This document shows, one piece after another, positions 29,008 to 36,386 of a stretch of DNA of 36,386 nucleotides. The DNA comes from Seminavis robusta (taxonomy: Eukaryota; Bacillariophyta; Bacillariophyceae; Naviculales; Naviculaceae). The notes beneath the pieces are model-generated. The model was not told the origin of the DNA, searched no databases, and worked only from the letters and a program-made list of their open reading frames with translations. Position numbers and translations under genes: made by a program. Within the stretch, counting starts at the first letter, position 1. Each line of letters starts with the position of its first letter. The stretch covers positions 1 through 36,386 of the forward strand of contig CAICTM010001134.1 in NCBI GenBank assembly GCA_903772945.1, given 5' to 3'.

Positions 29008-30066
29008 GCAGCGTATCGGTAGTTGCGAGAGATTCTGATCCAAAATTTGGATTTGTACTGCCCCGCTTAACAACAAGGCTCCCTCCTCGATCTAGCTTCT
29101 ACCGTCTGTTACCGCTCTCACAAGTGCCAGACCAGCCAGTCTCTACCACTTTCGAGCAAGTGGAGAGGTACTGTACTTGGAGGCGCTCTTCGGCAACACG
29201 AACAGAACAGCAGTCGAGGTAGAAGATACCAACGTTGCTCGTAATGGATCGTAGCCTCACAACAGAGAGAAGAAGTTAGTGCTGTTCGGGTGTTGCGAAT
29301 AGCAGGTCATGACATCCTTTTGCTGCCAAGAGATCCCTGTGGGACGAGCCAGCAAATCCTGAGGTTAAGTCTTTTTTGAGTCCAATGAGTCAACCCACCA
29401 CAAAAATGAGACTGCAGTACCGGTGCTACTACGGTGCTACCCGCAGTCCATCCAAAATGCATGATCTTGCCACATGTACATACCGGTACTGCAGGTTGAA
29501 GGTACTCAGTAGAAGACAAAATCCCCACGCCAACCACTATCAGTACTCGTCGGTTAGACTACGTGTAGTTATCTTATTAATAATAACATGTTCACTGATA
29601 ATGAGGTATCATGCGATATGATTTGCAACTTGACGCAAGGTTTTTCTGTTTTCTGCATTCAATTGGTGAAAAACAATTTCAGCCTGTCTGCCAGTATGAC
29701 ATAATTGAAAGGATCGAAACTATGGTTCCTCTCCCGTGTGATAGCATCAGGATACCTTACTACATCGATCTTTAATTCAGAAACAAAGAGCCACCTACCT
29801 CACATCCAAGAGCTTGACAAGGGCGAGACGGAAGAGTGGCTGACCGTGAGGTTTGAGGTTAGAAAATCTTTGGGAGTGTTGTTAAATCTCTGAGCCGTGG
29901 ATCCATAGCAAATGACCCGATGTGTCAAAACGTCAAAACCCATCCCAGCCACCCATAATCTTTTTAGATCTAGAATTTGCCATCACGCCATCACTCTCAC
30001 TTTTCTTTTTAGAGGCACCAGCCATGCACCAGCAAGCTAATAGCTACGAAGTAAGCTAATAGCAAA
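29008..30066. other. Divergent intergenic region
   Basis: About 1.06 kb between two RNA-binding protein genes on opposite strands. It carries a TACCGGTA site at 29481 and TACCGGTG near 29418. Open frames present are short and unconvincing. Promoters for both genes are expected here but no element could be delimited. Confidence 0.5.
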
Positions 30067-31560
30067 ATGGTACCACGAACGCCAAGATTTTTGTGGCTAT
30101 CAACCTACTTTGCTGCGGGTGTGCATGCCTTGGTCGTCACCTTGCCCTCGGGAAGCAGGTTGATCGGTTCTAGGAGTGCTTTTTCCCAGCAGTGTCGGTA
30201 TCCTGGTTACGGCTTTCGGTCGACATGGCATCCCTCAAAATCTTTTGGTACCTGTTCCATGGTGCTTCAGGATGCGGGCCCTCCTGACTTCACCATAGTT
30301 GAGGATGACGATAATGATAAGGGCGACAACAGTGGAAGTGAAGTGGAAAATGACATCCAACCAAAGCCCATTATTGAGAGTGGCGGTATCCCTCGGTCAA
30401 CTGTCCAGAAACTCAGGGTAAAGAACATGCCGTCAAGGCCCAAAAGGAGTCCAAAATTAGAAGGAACGTCTTGGCTCGAGAAGAACGCTGCCTTTTCGGG
30501 TGAGGAATATGAGTCGCCGATTCCTGCCGATGACTCGACAAAAGGCAGACCAAATCGAACGTTTCGTCAGGATTTTCAAGGCACTCGTGTGTTTGTGCAG
30601 GGTATTCCACTGGATGCGAAGTGGCAAGATTTGAAGGATCATTTCGCCATTGCAGGTGCCGTGGTATTTGCCTCTGTATCTGTGGATTCTGCAACTGGAA
30701 AATCAAAGGGATGCGGCATTGTTCAGTTCGAAACTAGCGAAATGGCGCTACATGCTATTGCCGAAATGAGAAATCATCCCATGTTTGGAAGCACCTTGTT
30801 TGTGCGAGAAGATGTGCAGGAACAGCGAGGTGCGGGTGATAGAGAACTACGAAGTCGAATGCCCGTGAACCGACGTGACAGCAACAACAAACCGCCGAAT
30901 ACGTGGGAGTGCGCGGATGATGATAACTCATCCGTCTTGAGTGAGGACGAGAGAGACTCTGTCGTGGCCCTCGTCAAGGCCCGAGATGCGGCCAGGAGGC
31001 GACGCAATTACGAAGCCTCCGATGAAATGAGGCACGAATTAAAGTCCAGGTACGGTGTTCATGTGGACGATAGGCTCAAACAATGGTGGGTTTCCTTCGA
31101 TGGAAGCCATGTTCCGCAGAACGTAAAGGCTGTCAAGGGTGACGGTCGATGGGGCGACAAGAAAGTATGGCAACAGATACTGACGACCCCTGAGAATGAT
31201 GCCTGTGTCAACCCTGACCTTGTGAATGGTCTGCTAATGCAGCGAGACATTGCCAGGCGCGAAAAGGACTTTTCCACGGCCGACGCCCTCCTGGATGAAG
31301 CCAGGAATTCACCCGATGGCGAGCTGTATCTCCGGATCCATGATGAATCTCGAACTTGGAGGATCTGGACCGATAAGCCTCCAGCGAAATCGGTGGATTA
31401 TCACCCTAAACCACGGCTCAGTGCTGCCGAGCAGTGCATTGCTCTTATCAGGGAAAAGGCCCCTCATAAGGAAGAAGAAATCAAATTGTTGCTCCAGAAA
31501 TTCCCAGGAAGAGAATATCCCATTCTTAAAAAGCTGCGAAAGAGCTTGGAAGAAGTGTAG
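30067..31560 (+). CDS. Predicted plastid RRM protein with CysRS-like helical motifs
   Basis: 497 residues, single exon. The N-terminus MVPRTPRFLWLSTYFAAGVH is a signal peptide ending VHA|LVV, suggesting secretory or plastid entry; the F expected at +1 is absent. The RRM is at about 173-250: VFVQGIP and GKSKGCGIVQF correspond to RNP2 and RNP1. Two copies of a motif resembling the C-terminal helical domain of cysteinyl-tRNA synthetase follow: VKARDAARRRRNYEASDEMR...GVHVDDR...WW near 293-345, and LMQRDIARREKDFSTADALL...TWRIW near 384-435. A Lys-rich helical C-terminus follows. There is no synthetase catalytic domain (no HIGH or KMSKS). A role in plastid RNA processing or tRNA binding is inferred. 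Confidence 0.85.
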   Translation: MVPRTPRFLWLSTYFAAGVHALVVTLPSGSRLIGSRSAFSQQCRYPGYGFRSTWHPSKSFGTCSMVLQDAGPPDFTIVEDDDNDKGDNSGSEVENDIQPKPIIESGGIPRSTVQKLRVKNMPSRPKRSPKLEGTSWLEKNAAFSGEEYESPIPADDSTKGRPNRTFRQDFQGTRVFVQGIPLDAKWQDLKDHFAIAGAVVFASVSVDSATGKSKGCGIVQFETSEMALHAIAEMRNHPMFGSTLFVREDVQEQRGAGDRELRSRMPVNRRDSNNKPPNTWECADDDNSSVLSEDERDSVVALVKARDAARRRRNYEASDEMRHELKSRYGVHVDDRLKQWWVSFDGSHVPQNVKAVKGDGRWGDKKVWQQILTTPENDACVNPDLVNGLLMQRDIARREKDFSTADALLDEARNSPDGELYLRIHDESRTWRIWTDKPPAKSVDYHPKPRLSAAEQCIALIREKAPHKEEEIKLLLQKFPGREYPILKKLRKSLEEV

Positions 31561-31714
31561 CCAGCTCCATAGTACATACGGTAGATAAGAAGGTTGGTGG
31601 TCCAAAAAGTAAAAAAGTGCTTCACTATGTATTGTATATCTTCCTTTGCTGACGCCTTGTCACTCGTCTTTTTGGGGTCCCTTCAGGACCGGTACGGTAT
31701 TTTTTTTTAATCAA

Positions 31715-32683
31715 CCCCGTGTGGGTCTGTCTGGTGATGTGGCGCCTAGAACTATCATTTTGAGTATTTAGCTAATTTTGTAGCATTTTGGCATTTCAGC
31801 TGAATCGAGCATTACCCGTATCTTAATAGCTGGAGAAATTTAATGCAGAAAGCCAGCCAAAAAGGCAAGTGTCCTATTTAATGCATAAAAGTCCTCAGAT
31901 ATAGATACATTTTATCCAAAATGTGACATAGGCAAAACTTGGATATTTGCTTAGGCAAGCATGTTCATTAATTAGATTTATATAATATACATGATGATAT
32001 AATAGTAAGAGCATGCCATTGGAAAACAGTTACTGGTCAAACTAAGGCTTTTATAGACTTATTGCAAGTTGCCTTCAAGTAGATGGTGGCAAGACGTACT
32101 TAAGATGAACTATGACTGCATAGAAATGTGGATTTAAGGTACATTGAAGTAATAGGGTTAAGGTTATTGAATAGCATGCCCAATGGGCACCAGATTCGAA
32201 AGATAATGTATTTGGCTTGGTAGTCTGGTTTGGCAGTTTATTACTTTCTTTTCCATCTTTTGTTTGGTTTTCGTTTTCGTTTTCGTTTTCGTTTGATGGT
32301 GTGCTTTGACTTGCCTCTAACAACCCATGCTCCTCAAAAATGCTTACACAATCACATTCACCCGTCCCTGAAACTCATACCCACTGGGCATAGGATTCAA
32401 AAATGGTAACATTCCTAAGGTCCTGACTGGAATTGTTACCACCCAGACAACACTACTGTATCCATATCTTGTGCAAACACTCAAACCAAATTCAAAGACT
32501 CAAACCAAAAAACTAAGAAATGACGGAGTCACACATATGCTAGGCAGCGCAGCAGCAAAAGAATCTCAACCCTAAACAAAATCTGTTCACCACATTTTCC
32601 ACCACCTTAATGTTTTACGTACTTTCACACCGTTAGCTTCAACGCAAACAGAACTAGACGTTATACTTCAGACCCACACGGGG
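31715..32683. mobile_element. Candidate non-autonomous element bounded by 15-bp inverted repeats
   Basis: CCCCGTGTGGGTCTG (31715-31729) reappears as its exact reverse complement at 32669-32683. The 969-bp interval is AT-rich and has no coding sequence, as expected for a MITE-like element. However, no target-site duplication is visible outside the repeats, and no second copy is in the window. The repeat could instead be regulatory or accidental. Confidence 0.35.
32268..32294. repeat. (TTTTCG)n microsatellite
   Basis: About four copies of a 6-nt unit TTTTCG run together within the AT-rich stretch. The minus strand gives an Asn-Glu run that could be mistaken for protein. Confidence 0.85.
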
Positions 32684-32690
32684 GTAAGCT

Positions 32691-33751
32691 ATGAAATTCT
32701 TGGATCTCCTTCAAGCTTACTCACTCGGCTCCGAGTGTGACTTCCCCTGGTATCGAGCGTACTGTAGTCACGTTGCCTCCAAGAATGGATCAATCGTGAT
32801 CACGAATGAAACAGCAAACGGATCAACGACAACAACACAAAGTTGCAAAGTGAAACATCTCGTTGTCCCATTAGACGAACCTTCCATTAGAGGCCAGGAC
32901 CGACTACATACATCAGAGACCTCAGATAAGAATACGATGAATCGCTACGCTTCAGAGGGAGAGATACATGGGGAAATAGTCGAACTCTACCAATCATCCC
33001 GCGAGCGGCAGAAGTATGACGACCAGGCGAGTCTGTACGCCATCATCGTGGCAACAGAACATTTGGAACGAGCCTTTGCCAGAGACGCCGTCAACGACAA
33101 GGAGTACAGGACACAGTGCAACAAGCTGATCTCGCAATTTCGGCTGGCAGAGAAGGCTGCCTGTGGGAGTGACATGACAACCGAGTAAGTGTTTTCCAAG
33201 ATTGTTATACCCATAGTTTGTTTGCTTGACTTAACCTTTGCCTTCACGTTGATTTCACTCCTTCCTCAGAACATTTATGCAAATTTATCAAATGGATTGT
33301 CCACGAGCTCGGGAGCGGCTCCTGGTGATGGGCGTGCCCGAAATAATCAAATCTGGGCCCGAAGAAAGCAAGGTGGCAGTCAGTGTCGCAGAGACTGTGC
33401 AGGCATTTATCACCGTCATGGATGCCGTCAAGCTGGAGCAACGTGCTGTGGATGAACTTCAGCCCCTCCTCGGCGATTTAATGGAGAGTATCACGAGACT
33501 CCCAGAAACCCCTAACGATTTTGAACCCAATCGCAAGGTAGAAAAGTGGTTGAAAAAGTTGAACGCTATGCGTGCTGTGGATGAAATTGACGAAGAAGAT
33601 TCCAGACAACTTTATCTTGATCTGTAAGTGTTATATCTGTCTGGACCGGTGGACCCCGCAAACTGAAACACTTTTCCCCCCTTACCGTTGGTTGCTTTTT
33701 TGTGTTAGGGATTCTGCATACGCCCAATTCACACGCTATCTCAAACGATAA
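32691..33751 (+). CDS. VPS28: VPS28, ESCRT-I subunit
   Basis: Three exons: 32691..33184, 33270..33623, 33709..33751, giving 296 residues. VPS28 binds VPS23/TSG101 through its N-terminal helices and ESCRT-II through its C-terminal four-helix bundle, sorting ubiquitinated cargo at endosomes. The N-terminal domain begins around residue 92: VELYQSSRERQKYDDQASLY, ATEHLERAFARDAVNDKEY, CNKLISQF. The C-terminal domain spans QMDCPRARERLLVMGVPE, VQAFITVMDAVKLEQRAVDE, LQPLLGDLMESI, VEKWLKKLNAMRAVDEI, RQLYLDLDSAYAQF. Both introns are 85 nt, phase 2. The first 82 residues lack family similarity, and Met83 (32937) is an alternative start. A donor-like GGGTAAGC lies just before 32691 and CTCAG near 32925, so a 5'-UTR intron is possible. 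Confidence 0.92.
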
Positions 33752-34295
33752 TCATCTGCAGACGAGCGCTCTGGAAACCTCAGCACCAATTTGGATCTCT
33801 ACTGGTCACGTTGGGCTCAATGCTTCATGTCGAGGATGATTAAGTTAATGTGTCTGCCCACCCACAGCAGTTGAGTTCCATGTTCTACTGGTATCAGGCG
33901 TCCATCATGAAGTAGTTTTACTTGTTCTACAAACAATATCAATCGCACTTTCTCATTCGTTCGGACTGCTACCATGTACCTAGTCTCCCATTGTTCGTCT
34001 TGAAGAGGAGAACACGTTAGATCGCCGTCCTGAGTTTCACGTCATTGTTCCGCCTGATCTCTTCGAACCTTGAACCGCCGCCAACATCCTCTCACTAAGC
34101 TAGTAGGGACGACAGAAAACGTAACAAAAGTTTCTACACATATTGCATCGAGCCTAGAAAGAGAATTGATTCGTATCTTCTCTTTGGGTTTGTATTCGAT
34201 CTAGCATTCAGCGCATAGCTGTGACATGCACTCAATTCCAGTACCCAGTTGTCGCATATATATGAAGTATGAACCACCAACCTCACTTATTAAAC
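33752..34295. other. Convergent intergenic region
   Basis: 544 nt between VPS28 and the transporter fragment. No open frame or RNA gene was seen. Confidence 0.5.
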
Positions 34296-34895
34296 TTACT
34301 CCTTGGCGAGGCCAACGAATTGGAGGCATTTCTTAAGAGGGCTCACTTCATCTCCAGTTGGCTCTTTGACAGGGATGTACCTCCAGATGACAGCCAAAAT
34401 GGATCCTGTTAGAGCCATCCAAAACACACTGACAGCCGAAGGCACACGGGCAGCGTAGTCACCAAAGTGAAGTTTGGCCAACAAGAAACCAAAGGCAGAG
34501 GATTTCATAGATGTCTCGATAGCCATGGTACGGGAAGAGATTTCATCAAAGCCGCAGAATCTTGGTAGCCCGTAACCCACAAGACCGCCGAGCAAGTGAA
34601 GGAACAACACAGGGATCTGCAGTGTACGCAAAGAGAAACAAGAACGTGTCAGCAAGATGAAGTCATCCCTCCGTCGTTGAAAGAAATTTGTCACTTTTCA
34701 TGCTCTGCGTCAGCCACAGGTCCACGTATCTGTCCTTTGCAACAAAGATGCTTAACTCACCTGCAACGCCATGCCAGCACTCTTGATTGGGTCTGCCACT
34801 TGGGCAATGGCACTTGCCACAAGGAGACAAGTGGAGACAACACAAACAACTGGTGCAAAAGGCAGAATTTTTGCAAGCATCTCAGGGGAGTGGAT
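34296..34895 (-). pseudogene. Bile-acid/Na+ symporter (SBF/BASS) family, C-terminal part only
   Basis: Two exons are visible: 34895..34761 and 34616..34296, joined in phase 0 across a 144-nt intron with a clean CACTGCAG acceptor. They encode about 151 residues: LAKILPFAPVVCVVSTCLLV, QVADPIKSAGMALQ|IPVLFL, GGLVGYGLPR, TMAIETSMKSSAFGFLLAKL then HFG, VPSAVSVFWM. This matches the last four or so transmembrane helices of BASS carriers, which move organic anions with sodium, often in plastid envelopes. The first half of the family (roughly 200 residues) is not found upstream. The region beyond 34896 has no matching sequence and leads to a decayed retroelement. The gene is therefore truncated, or its 5' exons lie past the window. 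It is labelled a pseudogene provisionally. Confidence 0.7.
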
Positions 34896-35634
34896 CTGTG
34901 GAGTTGTATGCCTGGGCCTAGGTAAGAGTTGCCAATGCGCAGTTGGGGAGTCCGCAAAGCGATCACTGGAAGGGGCAAACGAGGTCGTATAAGGCCATGA
35001 CTATCGCACTCGCGCATCAGGCGGCCAGACTCAGCTTATGCGATATTTACTTTCGGTTAGGGACTGGCTGGGCGCGAATGTCAGGCGTCCACACTCTACG
35101 GACTGTGGAGTTGTGACCAATCAGGCTCAGCGCGGGTGAGCTCTACCTTCTCCCGCAAAGATCGCCGTGGAACTCGTCACGCAGTCTATTGGAGCGGCCC
35201 GCTCCTATCTCGCTCGCTCTGAAATGCTCCGCGATGTGAGCTATGCGATGTCTAGTGCCCGGTATCAGCAGATAACGCAGTTCTCTGGCTTCTCGGTGGC
35301 AGCAATATTATCGTGCAAGTATGGATCCTGTGCCTGCCTGTCTACTTCCTGTATACAACCAATCAACGGAATCCTGACCACGGATCAGTGCGAGCGCGCC
35401 AAACATGAATCTCTCTCAACCAAGGACTAATCGGAACAAGCATTGTTCTCTACCTCTTCTGAGATTCCGTAGCATACGTTCACACGCGGTCTCGCTGTCA
35501 ATGTCTCCATCATTAAAGCGGTCGGCTGGCCTAATGCCCGGATCACCTAAGAAAACGCCGACCGCCTTCAACCTCTACATCAAACACCACTAAACTACTA
35601 GCCCTGCCGTGGACACCAGATCAATCCGAAATGA
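34896..35634. other. Unassigned region between transporter fragment and retroelement
   Basis: GC-richer than the left flank. Plus-strand frames at 35167-35430 (containing RSYLARSEMLRDVSYAMSSA) and 35405-35593 have protein-like composition but no recognised family. They may be degraded parts of the retroelement to the right. No long terminal repeat was identified. Confidence 0.4.
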
Positions 35635-36386
35635 CAGACTAGGTACGTTAGTCCAAACCTTTGCTCAGCCTACTCGAAGGCAGAGACGTGGGAGTTCTTT
35701 GTCACCGACTTCAGAGGGCGCTACTACCTTGCTCCGAACCTGGAGGGTGTTCGACATCCTGCCATCCCGTTGCTCTGCCACTGGAGAGACAATGGGGTCC
35801 CCGTACAAAAAGAATCACCTCCCTGGACCAAGGAACAGAAGGAGGAATGCATACGCCGCGGCTGCACAAATTGCTACCGAAGCAGTTCCGATGCCTCGTG
35901 GAATTTTCGAGTTATCGAGAACAGTTTCTGGGCTGTCCTTCCATTCGACCTCTTCAAGGATGAACCCTCCCTCCTTCTGTCTGCCGCTGCGGTGAGGGTG
36001 GAACGAGACCGAAAACCCCAACTCATCAGCGACCACACCTGGAACCGGGGATGGCCCTCCGTAAACGAAACCACATCACATCACGCACCGACCGAGGCCA
36101 TGCAATTTGGAAATGCCCTTCCGCGCATCCTGTACGATGTGCGCCACGCAAACCCCAAGTTTGGGCCCGTCTGCCTCTGCAAGCATGACATCAAGGACGG
36201 CTCCTACCATATGTTCCTGAACCCTTCCGACTGCATCCGACTCGCGCTGGGGCTGCCTCGCTATGAAGGTTAGCCCAACTGTTGGCCGTCCCAATGTCGT
36301 GAACCATGGGATGGGTCGAGTCACCGCCCACGTTCAGTGGCATGTCGGAGACTACCTGCGACCGAGCAACTGTTTGATTTGCATTT
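35635..36386 (+). pseudogene. Decayed retrotransposon reverse transcriptase
   Basis: An open frame runs from 35635 to a TAG at 36271-36273. It reads LEGVRHPAIPLL, then HWRDNGVPV, PPWTKEQKEECIRRG, SFWAVLPFDLF, EAMQFGNALPRILYDVRHAN and GPVCLCKHDIKDGSYHMFLN. The last is RT motif A (D-I-x-D-G-x-Y). After the stop the RT continues in another frame (QLLAVPMS, then TMGWVESPPTFSGMSE), interrupted by TGA at 36300-36302 and 36375-36377. So there is a frameshift and at least two nonsense changes. Some could be CpG decay (CGA to TGA). It resembles RTs of LTR retrotransposons widespread in stramenopiles and fungi. The element continues past the window. Confidence 0.8.

Larger units (their letters stand above)
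31561..32690. other. AT-rich intergenic region with inverted-repeat ends
   Basis: No gene was recognised. The DNA is visibly more AT-rich than its flanks. A perfect 15-bp inverted repeat bounds 31715-32683 and is listed separately. A (TTTTCG)n-like microsatellite lies at about 32268-32294. Confidence 0.6.

Noticed and set aside
32075-32323. Short minus-strand protein with an Asn-Glu run
   Set aside because: The run is the (TTTTCG)n microsatellite read in reverse, and the rest lies in AT-rich non-coding DNA.
1-36386. tRNA genes, rRNA and CRISPR arrays
   Set aside because: Inspection for GTTCGANNC-type B boxes with matching acceptor stems, and for regularly spaced repeats, found nothing convincing. 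A covariance-model scan would be decisive.

Overview
This window looks like nuclear DNA of an alga with a secondary, red-lineage plastid, most probably a diatom. Several proteins begin with an ER signal peptide whose predicted cleavage site precedes an F-rich transit peptide (QA|FAPTPL, AQA|FTSS, RA|FVPL). Genes are spaced on both strands and have short GT-AG introns of about 79-144 nt. The plastid protein VIPP1/IM30 is nuclear-encoded here. No rRNA, tRNA, CRISPR array or bacterial operon signal was seen. The species cannot be named from sequence alone.

Layout. Positions 1-3677 are mostly non-genic, with decayed duplicated modules. 3678-4709 (-) is a 5'-truncated Penelope-like retroelement fragment with a GIY-YIG domain. 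4832-5638 (+) is a predicted thylakoid-lumen protein. 5986-7201 (-) is a two-exon SET-domain methyltransferase. 7571-8572 (+) is an unrecognised lysine-tailed protein. 8773-14043 (-) is a giant ankyrin-like/RING protein. A 2.1-kb gap leads to a divergent PX-like protein (16153-17139, +) and then the clamp-loader subunit CTF8 (18092-18469, +). VIPP1 (19366-20610, +) has four exons, one of 17 nt. An LEA2-like membrane protein (21335-22279, -) follows.

The most striking part is 22553-26602. Two paralogous plastid [4Fe-4S] ferredoxin-like genes lie in the same orientation with a three-exon TenA/THI-4 gene between them on the opposite strand. In both paralogs a 10-nt microexon supplies the middle cysteine of the CxxCxxC cluster motif. 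The exons are nearly identical over long stretches while introns and presequences have diverged.

The right part holds a CELF-type RRM protein (27038-29007, -, three exons), a plastid-leader RRM protein with two CysRS-like helical motifs (30067-31560, +), an AT-rich stretch bounded by a perfect 15-bp inverted repeat (31715-32683), VPS28 of ESCRT-I (32691-33751, +, three exons), a 3' fragment of a bile-acid/Na+ symporter-type carrier (34296-34895, -) and a decayed reverse transcriptase (35635-36386, +).

There is no operon logic. Functions group loosely: plastid biogenesis and redox (lumen protein, VIPP1, the two ferredoxins, RRM-CysRS-like protein), thiamine salvage (TenA), membrane trafficking (VPS28, PX-like), and chromosome or RNA biology (CTF8, RRM). 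A palindromic octamer TACCGGTA occurs at least 11 times, always outside the coding exons called here. Exon joins below were derived by eye from splice consensus, phase and family conservation; no transcript data were available.
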